Notes under the pieces: model-generated
Databases searched by the model: none
Seen by the model: the letters and a program-made list of their open reading frames with translations, nothing else
What the model was told of the DNA's origin: nothing
Assembly: GCA_002007465.1 (NCBI GenBank)
Contig: LNAC01000032.1
Span: 4,929,242-4,993,241, forward strand
Reading direction: 5' to 3'
Origin: Ailurus styani
Lineage: Eukaryota > Chordata > Mammalia > Carnivora > Ailuridae
Length of the DNA: 64,000 nucleotides
Translations under genes and position numbers: made by a program
Shown here: piece after piece, positions 1-16,325 of the stretch
Numbering within the stretch: position 1 is the first letter of the stretch
How the letters are laid out: the number at the start of each line of letters is the position of its first letter

Positions 1-1801
<1,801 letters not shown>

Positions 1802-1821
1802 TCAGTTTCAGTCCAAAAGAA

Positions 1822-1828
1822 ACGTGTG

Positions 1829-1863
<35 letters not shown>

Positions 1864-1864
1864 A
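1822..1864. repeat. (GT)n microsatellite near the exon 10 acceptor
   Basis: About 20 GT units, broken by one GC near 1835. On the TET2 sense strand it reads (AC)n and lies about 50 nt upstream of the exon 10 acceptor. Confidence 0.95.
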
Positions 1865-3124
1865 ACTTTCTCCCTGTCAGCATTTAGATTTGTGGTGATG
1901 GTCTCCTGGACCAGATCAGTGACTGACAGGCATATGACCATGAACCGTGTCTATCTGTTCTTAAGGGAGGCGGCATTAAAATGTTACAGGGACTAAAACC
2001 ATCCATGTTGACTTTTTTTTCCCCTTTTCTTTTTTTGAGTCTATCAGGAATTGTTACACCCGTGATGACTTTGTTCTTCACATATATTTCTGATTGTAAG
2101 GGAAGAAATGACACTCCCCCCAAAATGAAGCAATCTCCCACCTTTCACACTTGAAACATAGATGTGAGAGATGTGAAACCTCTTCAAGAAGAGGCTAAAA
2201 GTTTCTTCTGCCAAATGATTTCCTGTTTTGCTAGTTATCAGTCACCTAATCTCATACTTCTGTACACAAAGAAATCTCACATCTTTCCTCACACCAGACT
2301 CCTAACTCCCCTTCATTGTGCTTAAGAAATTTCCACAAAACACCAAAGTGAAATCTAAATAATGTAAAATTGAAGATGTGGTTGCTACAGGGAATATGTA
2401 ACTCAACACTGTGTCTATCTTCCTCTTCTTTCTGTCTCTGTATTTGTTAAGCCCAACTTACCATTGTTCCTCTCTTGTTTCTCTTCTAAGCTATTGCAAC
2501 ATACGAGGGGCTATTCTGAAAAGGGGAAAAATCTACTTCTCTTGCATTGCTAATTTAATGGTACTTTTTCTCTTTTGTTAGCCACAGTTGTGTTGGTGTT
2601 AATGAGAGATTATTTGTTGGCTTCAACATACTAGTTTTTTTTAGTGTTTTTGACTGATGCAGAAAACGACATGATTATGGTTATTTTAAGTGCAGGTAAT
2701 ATAAAATTACTGGAAGATACTCTTGAAAGGAATGTGATCATGACAGACTTACTTGATAGATAAGTTTAACACAAGATGGGACTAAAATGAGGTTTTCACT
2801 TACTATACATAAAAGTCTTCCAAATCCACATCTCTTGAGCACTTGCCACTTTTTTCAGTGTTTGTCCCTACTCTGGTCTTCTTACCTAGTGCTGCTTTCC
2901 TTTGCACCTTGTGGAAACCGTGACCTATTAGAGGCAAAGTCCCCTTTACGCAGAACCTTTCTCATCTCTCCATCACCTTGCTAGAGTGAAACATGGCTAT
3001 CTTTAGACCTACTATGGCTCTGATTATCATTTACTTCTTCTTCCCCAAATCTAGCCTAGCCTAATACTGAGCAAGTATTCAACACATGATTAGTGATGAT
3101 TTTAGATATTGTGGACGATAAGCC

Positions 3125-3545
3125 TTATCGCTGGCCCTCCTGGGTCAGAAGTCTGCAAGCCAAACTGTCTCACAGCCAGTTTCTGCATGGCCAGTGAACT
3201 AAGAGTATTTTTTGCATTTTTTTTAAGATTTTATTTATTTATTTGACAGAGATTACAAGTAGGCAGAGAGGCAGGCAGAGAGAGGAGGAAGCAGGCTCCC
3301 TGCTGAGCAGGGAGCCCGATGCAGGCCTCGATCCCAGGACCCAGGACCCTGAGATCATGACCTGAGCCGAAGGCAGAGGCTTTAATCCACTTAGCCACCC
3401 AGGCACCCTGTTTTTTTGCATTTTTAATTAAAAAAAAAAAAAAAAAAGAATGTGGCAGAGAACCTATATGGCCTGCAAAGCCTAAAATATTTACTATCTT
3501 TCCTTTAATAAAAAAACTTTCTGACCTCTGCTCTAGACCATTAAA
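3125..3545 (+). mobile_element. hAT-Charlie-like DNA transposon fossil, split by a SINE
   Basis: Two fragments (about 3125-3215 and 3445-3545) resemble a MER1-group nonautonomous element: gtctgcaagccaaactgtct on the left, then gaacctatatggcctgcaaa and aaatatttactatcttt on the right. The CAN-SINE at 3220-3409 sits between them. The family assignment is from memory. Confidence 0.45.
3220..3409 (-). mobile_element. CAN-SINE (SINEC), antisense to window
   Basis: The A-tail appears as a T-run and aagattttatttatttattt at the left, then the CT-rich body and the tRNA-like head (gagccaaaggc region, ccacccaggcaccc) at the right. The flanks share tttttgcattttt, a likely target-site duplication. Confidence 0.93.
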
Positions 3546-4390
3546 CCAATACCTTTTCTGCCTCTCAAAAATTCATACCAGGTTCCTTGAATTACTTCCG
3601 CTATTGCTTACCACCTCCCTGGGTTCTTCTCTACCCTAGACTATGACTTTGGTCTCTGTATTCTATTTTTCAACTTAAGTCTCATTGGTCATCTTTCTCA
3701 ACTACACAAATATATCCATGTCGATGACTCATTTGGTGGATTAATTTATAATTTCTTCACTTGAACTTTTTCATTCTTTATCTCCACTCTGGTTTCTCTC
3801 TCTCCATGCAAGGCCACACCGTGGACTCTATCAGTGTTGAACACTGCTCTACCCTAAGACCATATTCATTTTTTCCATTTCCCAAAACCTCCAATTATAT
3901 GGCCCAATCCACTTCACCCACTATACTATGTAGTTATAGTGGGCTCTTTGTACTTTGAATTTTCTACAGTAGTTAACTGTGCCACAGATGATGTATTTTT
4001 CATTTGCATTTCTCTCTGCAAGGTGGACTGGTGCCTTGGCTTGTATATGGCTTTTTACTTTACTGATTATAACCTACCAGATACCCGACACTGAATTTTG
4101 AAAGAACTTTGGCAGCTAATGGTAGCTGGCAATGCATGGCCACTGGTTTAGTTCAGAATCAACATTTCCATGATTTTCCTGTTTGTCAACAGATTTCCAG
4201 TAATGTGCCAACCTGTTATGAGAGTACTAGATATGCCAAATAAGGTCAACTTTGCAACAGCAATTCATTCATGAAAACACTTGTGCAATGACACCTGCAG
4301 AGAATATATTTCTCTAATCACATGCTACCAACTTTCAGCCTACCACTCTTTCACAAGATGTGCTGCTAACCTGTCCTGTGCCCCACTTAC

Positions 4391-4528
4391 CAAGGTGCTG
4401 CCATTCTGCATGTTGTGTAAGTCCCTGTGGGCGTGAGCACAGAAGTCCAAACATGCAGTGACCCCTGAGAATGGTCGGCCTTCCTTCAGACCCAGTCGGC
4501 ACTCCGGTGCTCTGTGTTCATATTCAAT
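4391..4528 (-). CDS. TET2: TET2 exon 9 (HxD iron-binding motif)
   Basis: This exon has 138 nt between a tttttcag acceptor and a GTAAGTG donor, in phase 0 at both ends. It encodes residues 1354-1399 ([20 protein letters not shown], then [20 protein letters not shown], ending QNGSTL). H1387-R-D1389 is the HxD iron-binding pair, equivalent to human H1382 and D1384, so two of the three iron ligands are intact here. The third ligand is in the exon beyond the left edge. Length and sequence match human as I recall it. Confidence 0.97.
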
Positions 4529-4639
4529 CTGAAAAATATAAGCGTGTATGCAAATGGGGATGTACTTAGGCATTTGAAATTCTTAGGCATACATTTGAGA
4601 AAAAAGTGTAAGACCTGTGCACTGAACAGGTCAAGAAGA

Positions 4640-5280
4640 CTCCTTAGTATTTTGGCTATTTAGAACTTTAAAAAAATGTTGCATATTTTATATCCAGAAA
4701 TACAATGGAATGACACAAAACTCTGATCTTTTGGTATATATTGGTGTGTTGGGAAGTGTGTGCATATATGCCAATATCACTGTCTTGATTACTAGTAAAT
4801 ATGGATCTTTAATAATCTTGAAATCAGGGAGTGGAAATCTTCAAATTATGATCTTTTTGAAAATTCTCTATTCTAGATCCTTTGCATTTCTCTCTAAATT
4901 TTAGAATCACCCTGTCAATTCTTTCAAAACACTTGGCAACATTTTGATAGGTAAGGTACTGAATCAATCCATTGATTGACTTGGGGAAAACTGACATCTT
5001 AAAAATAGTTAGTCCTGTGATCCACAAACACAGTATAGCTTTCCAGTTTGGGTCTTTTTAAATTTCAGCAGTGGTTTGTAGTTTTCAGTGCACAGGTCTT
5101 GTACATTTTTGTCAAATGTCAAATTTTCATGCCTCAGAATTTCATATATTTGATTTTGCCTTTACTTTTGAGAATTGTTTTTACCGGGTAGAGATTTCTA
5201 GGTTGACAGTTTTTTTCTCTTTCAGTACTTTAAAGATGTTTCTCCTCTTTTTTTCTTACATTTTTCTCTGATGAGAAGTT
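4640..5280 (-). mobile_element. Old L1 ORF2 fragment, antisense
   Basis: The text is typical of antisense L1 ORF2 (caattctttcaaaacacttggcaacatt region, then gattgacttggggaaaactgacatctt and gtggtttgtagttttcagtg). It is heavily decayed and has no open frame. Confidence 0.6.
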
Positions 5281-5639
5281 TAACTTTAGAAATGAGACTT
5301 TACAAAATCAAGGAACAAAGCACAGGAAGAGCATTTAGAGATGACAAATAAGGATAATATATTCAGTTGGGGGAGGAGACAAAAATCACATGGTAGGTTT
5401 TGATAGCATCCATAATTTTAACAGGTCTTCCCATGTACTGTGTAGAAAGATCACATGGCTATTTTTCTGATTTCTAAACCATATTAAGACATATGGATGA
5501 ATATTACTGATACTAGCTACCATGCAATATAGAAAACACCCTATCCATTCACAGCCATTGATTGATTTAATTTAGATAGACATTACATCTTTTACATAAT
5601 TTTTTAATATATGAGTATATGTATGAATTTACATTTTTA

Positions 5640-6039
5640 TTTTTTCCTTTTCAATTTTTTATTTAAATTCTAGTTAACATAGATGGTAAAACTGGTTTCA
5701 GGTACAGAATTTAGTGATTCACCACTTACGTATAACATCCAGTGAGCATCACAAGTGCCCTCCTTAATACCCATCACCCATTTAGTACACTGCCCACCCA
5801 CCTTCTTCCATCAACTCTCAGTTTGTTCTCTATAGTTAAGAGTCTCTTATGGTTTGCTTCTCTCTTTTTTTCTTCCTTCCCGTATGTTCATCCATTTTGT
5901 TTTTTAAACTCCACAAATGAGTGAAATCATAAGATATTTGTCTTTCTCTGACTTATTTTGCTTAGCATAATACACTCTAGCTCCATTCACATCACAAATG
6001 GCAAGATTTCATTCTTTTTGATGGCTGAGTAATATTCCA

Positions 6040-6042
<3 letters not shown>
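5640..6042 (-). mobile_element. Carnivore L1 3' end, antisense
   Basis: Left T-rich tail, then attctagttaacatagatgg, ccctccttaatacccatcac and ttgttctctatagttaagag, the antisense L1 3' end common in carnivores. Its right part is the terminal ORF2/3' UTR (tggctgagtaatattccat), which runs into a CA repeat. Confidence 0.8.

Positions 6043-6080
<38 letters not shown>
6042..6080. repeat. (CA)n microsatellite
   Basis: About 19 uninterrupted CA units at the edge of the L1 fragment. Confidence 0.95.
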
Positions 6081-6081
<1 letters not shown>

Positions 6082-6587
6082 ATATTTTATGGTAAGAATG
6101 CTTAACATGAGCTCCACCATTAAACAAAGTTTTAAGTGTCTGATACATTATTGTTGACTGTAAGTACACATGTTGCAAAGCAGATGTCTAGAGCTTATTA
6201 ATCTTGCATTATCGAAATTTTATGCCCATTTATCAGTATGTTTATTCATATACAAACACTGAAACACATCTAAAGAGTTATATCTAATCATCTTATTATA
6301 ACTAAAATTTGGGGTACTGTCATATTTTTGATAGTCTAGGTTTAGTTAATGCATAAAATACTCCAAACATAATGTAACTGGGTGGAATATCAATGCTGAG
6401 AAAATCAGATGTGTATGACACTGTCTATAATAAGAATTCAAGGGTAAAAAGAATATTAATGCTTTGTTATTCTGTCCTCTTTCCCCAGCTAAAGCCATTT
6501 GATTAATAGCCCCTATAAAAAAATTTATTCAACAGAAAATGGCCAAACTTGAAATCTAGCAACATAGACTTAATTCATTTTCTTTTT

Positions 6588-6783
6588 TTTTTTTAAAGAT
6601 TTTATTTATTTATTTGACACAGAGAGAGATCAGATCACAAGTAGGCAGAGAGGCAGGCAGAGGGAGAGGGGGAAGCAGGCTCCCTGCTGAGCAGAGAGGC
6701 AGACGCGGGCCTCGATCCCAGGACCCTGAGATCATGAGAGCCGAAGGCAGAGGCTTTAACCCACTGAGCCACCCAGGCACCCT
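6588..6783 (-). mobile_element. CAN-SINE (SINEC) with intact target-site duplication
   Basis: Antisense copy with T-run, body and head ending ccacccaggcaccct. The 12-bp duplication cattttcttttt lies at 6576-6587 and 6784-6795, which suggests a fairly young insertion. Confidence 0.95.
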
Positions 6784-7179
6784 CATTTTCTTTTTAGAGT
6801 TTGATAATTGTGTTTCTCACTCAGAATTATCTTACAACAGTACCAAAGCATCCCATATATTTTTCTGTGATACTTACCAAAGTAAATAAGGTTGTAAAAT
6901 AACAGTATTAATCCTACTATTAACAGCATTTAAAATATTTTTCATAGACATTGTATACATTTTTAAAAACCTAAGTTGTGACACAAAACAACTTTATAAA
7001 ACAGATTATCATTATTTAATTTGTGTCTTTTGCTGCCACTTAGAAAAGAAAGAGTTGAGGTTTGATGAAAGTGTTAAAAGTCCATGATTGAAACAAGCAG
7101 CTAAATCATTAAATTAGTATTGGTCTCTCTGTCTGTCTCTGCTATGTAAACTAATCTAATCCCATTAGTCTTTAATGTT

Positions 7180-8340
7180 ATTACATGACAGTTGTTTGCC
7201 AAATGCACTCCTCTTCATACTTGCCTGTACTCCCAGCTGCTGTGTACTTCTCTCTGGCTACCTTCATCACCTCCAGCTTCCCTCCATTAATCAATCTCCC
7301 TCTTTCCCTTAAATCTTTAACCTCTCTTACTATGTTGTGCCTACTCCCAGCATTTACTTCACTGGTTTCTCATCCTCCAATCCTAAAATGTCCATGTGTT
7401 CCAGAATGCCATCTGTAGCCCCTTCTCCTCTTTATAATCTCCACTCTGAAAAACTGCATTCATTCCTATGTATTCAGTTTCAACTACTTGCATTTTGACA
7501 ACTCCCAAATATACAGGGCTAATCTGGATTTTTCTCCTGATATTCCATCTAATTATCCTATAATTATGTCAAATATAGTATGTCCAAAATGAAATGTATC
7601 ATTTCCCCCTTTTGCTCCCAAACTTACTTTTCCTCACTGACTCCAAATATGAAATAGAACCACCTGTCCAAGCCAGAAATTTGGTGGATCCTGAAATTCT
7701 CCCTTTTGCTTATCCTCAAATCCTATTGGTCACTAAGTTCTGTAAGTTCTACCTCAAATATTTCACACACTTATTTTCTTTATCTATCACTACTGCCATT
7801 TCTTTAATTTAGGACTTTAACATCTCTTGCCCAATGACTACATTAGCTTACTTCTCCAACTTAATCTTACACTAACCTAAGTTGTATTTTGTTTAATTTG
7901 GCTTGTTGAGTGAACTATATTTATTTATTCTACATTTTTTAAATTATGTTAGTCACCATATAGTACTTCACTAGTTCTTTTTTTTATTGTGTTATGTTAG
8001 TCACCATCCATCATTAGTTTTTGATATAGTGTTCTTTTTAAATTAAATCACCCTCCTCTGCCCCCAACACACACTTAAAATGCCCCAGTGGTAGCCTTCT
8101 TACATACAGGATCCGGTTCAAAGATTTTTATACGGTCTCCAAGGCCATTTGTGACCTCAATTGTCTCTACTTTCAGGGAGAACTTTTTTGTTCCTTCAGA
8201 AATGTGCATACCTCTATTTCAGCTATTAACATACTCTGTAGTTGCTATTTTACATATCTCTGTCTCTAAAGAAGGAATTGCTTAAAGACAGAAACCCTAC
8301 ATTGCTCGTCTTTATGTCCACAGTGACTAAATACAGTATT
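7180..8340. repeat. Ancient L2-class-like retroposon remnants
   Basis: Pyrimidine-rich text (ccaagccagaaatttggtgg, cctattggtcactaagttct) resembles an old L2/CR1-type element. Short pieces resembling an antisense L1 3' end (gttagtcaccatatagtact, and again at 7995-8035) sit within it at about 7935-8050. Confidence 0.35.
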
Positions 8341-11145
<2,805 letters not shown>

Positions 11146-11314
11146 TCAAAGGACCAAGTTCATAGATATCGATATTGAACATTTATCTAGGCTACCAATC
11201 TTGTATTCTGGATGTCTACATGCAAAAATGAGTGCAAATTACTTTTAAAAGAAGTTTATATTAAGCTTTCCATAACCACATCAGAAAAGAACTATTCTGA
11301 TATTAAAACAAACC

Positions 11315-11935
11315 AATTTAAACAAACTTTTTATTGAAACATAATACACAGAAAAGTACATATAATTTTATAGCTTGCAAGTCCTCACACAAAAAAGTAC
11401 CCAACTAAGTAGTGCCCAGAGTAAGAAACAAATATACACTAGCACTCCGGAATCTCTTCTATACTTCTAGGCACTGTCTATAACAATAACTTCTATCAGA
11501 AAAGTTTTGCTTGTTTTTATATTATATATATAGTGTACCATATGTGTATGTATGTATATATGTATGCATATTTACATATTTTTATACTATAATATATATA
11601 CAGTTTTGCTCATATATACTATATAGTATATTTTAATTTTTATTTATAGAGTATACCATGTTTTTTATTTATATATGTAGTACAAAAGTGGGTAAAACTA
11701 TATATACACAGATACGATTATATAGTATAAGTTCATTTGTGTCTTGTTTTTCAACATATGTTTGGGATATCCATCCATATTATGGTATGTAGTTGTAAAT
11801 TTTCATATATTTATTCATTAAGTACAATTTTCCATTATATGAATATTTCCCAAAATAACCATTCTACCACTGATGGGCATTGGAGTGCTTTCTAGCTTTT
11901 GGCTAAAATACAATATTGTGACTTTACAGCCTAAG
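11315..11935 (-). mobile_element. Old L1-type 3' end, antisense, with TA-rich expansion
   Basis: Starts with aactttttattgaaacataa and continues through catccatattatggtatgta and accactgatgggcattgg, text typical of antisense ancient L1 (L1ME-like) 3' ends. The middle (11520-11720) is rich in TATA-type low complexity. Confidence 0.5.
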
Positions 11936-11999
11936 CCAGATATATCCTAAGGGCAAAAAACAAACAGAAAAAACTAGCAAAGAACCCAAAGAACAAAAT

Positions 12000-14900
12000 A
12001 TTATTTAAAGTGTATAACGTGATTTGATGTATGTGTACATCATGAAAGGATTTGCCCATTGAGTAAATATATCCCTCACCTATTTATGCCCTCCTTTTGA
12101 AAATAAAATTTAAGTTGTATTCTTTTAGTAAACTGCAATTATATAATACAGTGTTATCAACTATAGTCTCCATGTTATATATTAGATCCATAGAGCTTAT
12201 TCATTTTATAAATGAAAGCTCATACTCTTTTATCAACCTTTCCCTATTACCCTTACCCCCAAACTTCTCAACCACTTTATTTTTTAATTATTTTTTAAAG
12301 ATTTATTTATTTGAGAAAGAGAGCTCACAAGTTGGAGGAGGGGCAGGGGTAGGTAGAGGAAGAGGGAAAGAATCCCAAGCAGACTTCATGCTGAGTGCAG
12401 AGCCCCATGTGGGATTCGATCTTATAGACCCATGAAATCATGACCTGAGGAAACCAAGAGTCAGATGCTTAATAGACTGAGCCACCCAGGTGCTCTCACA
12501 ATCACTTCTCTACTCCGTTTCAGAGTTCAGCTTTTTTCTTTCTTTTTTTGATTCCACATGAAAGTGAAATCACATAGTACTTGTTTTTCTCTGGTTTATT
12601 TCACTTGGCACAATGTCCTCTAAGTTCATCCATGTTGTTACAAATGACAAGATTCCCCCCTCCCCTGCTCTTTTTTAAGGCTGAGTAATAACTTTTTTCC
12701 CCTCTCCCTCCATACCACATTCTCTTCATCCATTTACTTACTGGTGGACACGTGGGTTTGTCTCTACACCTTGGTTATTATGAATAATGCTGCAATGAAC
12801 TCTGAAGTGCAGAAATCTCTGAGATAATGATTTCATTTCCTTTGGATATATACTCAGAAGTGGGATTGCTGCATCATATGGAAGTTCTATTATTAACTTT
12901 TTGAGGAATCTCCATACTATTTTCCATAGTGGTTTTAACAGTTTATGCTCTCACTAATAGTGTACAAGGAATTTTCTTTTCTCCACTCCTGTGTTAACAT
13001 TCTTTTCTTTTCGATAATAGACATCCTAACAGGGTCAGGTGATAGGAGATATCTCACTGTGGTTTTGATTTATATTTTCCCAATTATTAGTGGTGTTGAA
13101 CACTTTTTCATGTACCTGTTTTGCCATTTGCATGCATTCTCTATAAAAGTCTACTCAGTTCCTTCACTCAATTTAATTGTTTTTTTCTTCTTTCTATTAA
13201 GTTTTATAGATTCCTTGAATATTTGGGATATTAACCTCTTTCTAGATAAATTATTTGCCAATATTTTCTCCTGTTCAGCAGATTGCCTCTTCATTTTGTT
13301 GATGGTTTCCTCTCCTGTTCAGTTTTTGGTTTGATGTAGTCATACTTATTTTGGTTTTGGTGCCTTTGCTTTTGGAATGCAAAAAAAAAAAAAAAAAAAA
13401 AAGAAAACACCATTGTTAAGATCAATTCCAAGAAGTTTACCCCTATGTTTTTTCTGGGAGTTTTAGTTTCAGGTTCAGAACTTTAATCCACTTTGAGTTG
13501 ATTTTTGTGTATAGTGTCAGAGAGGTCTGGTTTCATTTTTTTAGGTGTGATCCCTACTTTTCCCAATACCATTTACAGAAGAAATGATCCTTCCCCCATT
13601 GTATAGTCTTGGCTCCATTAAAAAAAAAAAAATTGACCACATTTGCATACATGTATTTGTTGGCTCTGCATTTTGCCCCATTAATCTATGTGTCTGTTTT
13701 GTTGCCAGTACTATATTGTTTTAATTACTATAGGTTTATGATATAGTTTGAAATCAGGAAGTATGATGACTCTAGCTTTGTTTTTCATTCTCAAGACTGC
13801 TTTGACTATTTGGGGTCATTTGTGATTCCATATAAATTTAGGATTATTTTTTTCTATTAGAATGAAAAATTCCATTGGAATTTTGATAGGGATTGCACTG
13901 AATTTTCAGATTGCTTTGGGTACTATGGGAATGTTAACAATATTGATTCTTCCAATTCATGAACATGACTATCTTTCCATTTATTTGTGTCTTTTTGATT
14001 TCTTTCGTCAATCTTTTTTTGAGACGTCAATCTTTTGTGGTTTTCAGTATACAGATTTTTCATTTGCTTGCTTATATTTTTTCCTAGGTGTTTTCTTTTT
14101 CTTTCTTTTGTAAATAGGATTATTTCCTTACTTTCTCTGCTAGCCCATTGTTAGTATATAGAAACACAATCGATTTTTGTATATGGATGTATCCTGCAAC
14201 TTTACTGAATTTGTTTATTAGTCTAACACTTTTTGGAGTTTCCAGAATTTTCTATATATAATGTCCTCTGCAAATAGTGATAGCTTTACTTCTTCCTTTC
14301 TGATTTAGATTCCCTTTATTTTCTTACCTGAATGTTCTAGCTAGTATTTTGAATAACATATTGAATGAAAGTTATGAGTAGGCATTTTTTGTATTGTTCC
14401 TGATCTTAGAGAGCTGTTCATTACAAGTATGATGTTAGCTGTGGCTTTCTCATATATGGCCTTTATTATGTTGAAATACTTTCCTTCTAAACTCAGTTTT
14501 TATTACGGAAGGATAATGAACATTGTCAAATACTTTTTTCTGGGCTTCCTGAATGATCATACCATTTTTATCCTTAATTTTGTTCATGTGGAATACTGCA
14601 TTGATTGATTGGCTATATTGAACAATATACAATATACAATATACAACCCTGGAGTAAATCCCACTTGATCATAGCATATGATCCTTTTAATGTACTATTG
14701 GACTTGGTTTGCTAATATTTATTATGTTGAAAGCTTTTGCATTTAATTTTTCATCAGGGATACTGGCAGATAATTTTCTTTTTTTGTAATGTCTTTGTCT
14801 GGTTTTGATATTATTTTAATGGTGGCCTTGTAAAACGATTTTGGAAATAATTCCTTTTCTTCAAGTTTTTGAGAGAGTTTGAGAAGGATTCCTAACCCAT

Positions 14901-15660
14901 CTTCAAACTGTTGGTAGAAATCACCACTAAAGCCATCTGATCCCGGGCTTTTCTTTGTTGTGAGGTTTTTGATTACTGACTCAACCTCCTTATTAGTAAT
15001 TGTTCTATTCAGATTTTCTATTTCTTCATGATTCAGTCTTGGTAAGTTGTATGTGTGTAGGAATTCAGCCACTTCCTCTAAGTTGTTCAATCTGTGGATA
15101 TACAATCGTTCATAGTATTTGCTTATAACATTTTGTATTTGTGTGGTATCAGTTGAAATGCCTTCTCTTTCATTTACAGTTGTATTTGAGTCCTCCTTTT
15201 TTCTTGGTAGGAGTAGTTAAAGGTTTACTATTTTGTTTATATTTTCAAAAAAGTAGTTTAGTTTCATTCATCTTTTCTATTGTCTTTTAAGTCTTTATTT
15301 CATTTATTTCCACTCTGATTCTTGTTATTTCCCTCCTTCTGCTAACTTTGGGCTTTGTTCTTTATTAGGTTCCTTGAGGTGCAAAGTTAGGTTGTTTGAG
15401 ATTTTTCTTTCTTTTTTAATGTTGATATTTATTACTATGAAGTCTCCTTTTAAAATTGCTTTTCCTGTAGTCCATAAATTTTGGCATATCTGTGTCAAAT
15501 CTTTTTTTTCCTTTAGCTGTTATTTCTTGAATAAGCTTTCTGCTCCTCTCTCTTTTGTCTCCTTCTAGGACCTTTATATTGTATATATTGGTTCTCTTAT
15601 GGTGTCCCATAAAGTCCTTAAAAGCTATCTTCACTCTTTTTCATTTGCTGCACCCCTGTA
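12000..15660 (-). mobile_element. Antisense L1, 3' UTR to ORF1, decayed
   Basis: From left to right the minus strand reads 3' UTR (12000-12286), the end of ORF2 (12540-13900), the reverse-transcriptase region (a 120-codon open stretch at 14743-15105 with KKSPGSDGFSGDFYQ and PVSLMKN) and ORF1-type text near 15540-15650. Stops and frameshifts break it throughout. A SINE at 12287-12497 interrupts the 3' end, and a 20-plus A run lies near 13381. Confidence 0.85.
12287..12497 (-). mobile_element. Older CAN-SINE copy inside L1
   Basis: Antisense SINE with aaagatttatttatttgaga at the left and gactgagccacccaggtgct at the right. It diverges more than the other copies and has the head variant with agtcagatgcttaat. 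Confidence 0.88.
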
Positions 15661-16325
15661 GTGGATTTTACAGTTTAGTTATTCTTCAGCTCTATGACTT
15701 ATGTTTGGTACTTTAAAAATATTTTCTCTTTGTTAAAATGTTTGTTTTGTTTATGCATTGCTGTCCTGACCTCTGTGACCATCAGTCTTAGGAGTAGAAT
15801 TTTGAAATTATTTACGTATATTGTGACATGAAGAAGTTATTGTTATGTCAAAAAAATTTCAGTGTAAGAAAGTATAAAAGATAAGTAGATATCCTATAAT
15901 CTTAATTACAGGTAGGAAATAATATAAACTCATGGTTTAATAGCTCAGAATCACTCTTTCTAAAAAATAATTACTGTATCTGCCTACTGAAAATGTCATA
16001 AAGTAACAATATCTCAGTGGTAATGAATATATCTGGGCACAAAGTGTGACCTCTAAATATCACTTCTCATCAAAATGAAATAGGTTAAAATCCACAAGTT
16101 AATAATGATACTAAAAAGAAAGAACAGACTAATTGGTCATTTTGGGTGATTACTAAGACACCAAATCCCCATTCTCAAATTTCACAAGTAAAGATATGTA
16201 CCATACATTTATCTGTTAATTTGCTTGCAAACTATATTTAATGGCAATCAAGGAGTTGATAAGAAAAAATTCTTTAAAGAATTCTAGCTAATAAATGCAG
16301 AAGATATGTTATAATTAGAAATTAT
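15661..16325. other. Intron 6 segment between two L1 copies
   Basis: AT-rich sequence between the antisense L1 and the next sense L1. I see no defined feature. Confidence 0.45.

Noticed and set aside
6042..6080. CRISPR-like or other spaced repeat arrays
   Set aside because: All periodic sequences seen are simple microsatellites or mobile elements. There is no repeat-spacer structure, and this is a vertebrate genome.
14743..15105. A 120-codon ORF on the minus strand as an independent gene
   Set aside because: The peptide (KKSPGSDGFSGDFYQ) is L1 ORF2 reverse-transcriptase text inside an antisense L1.
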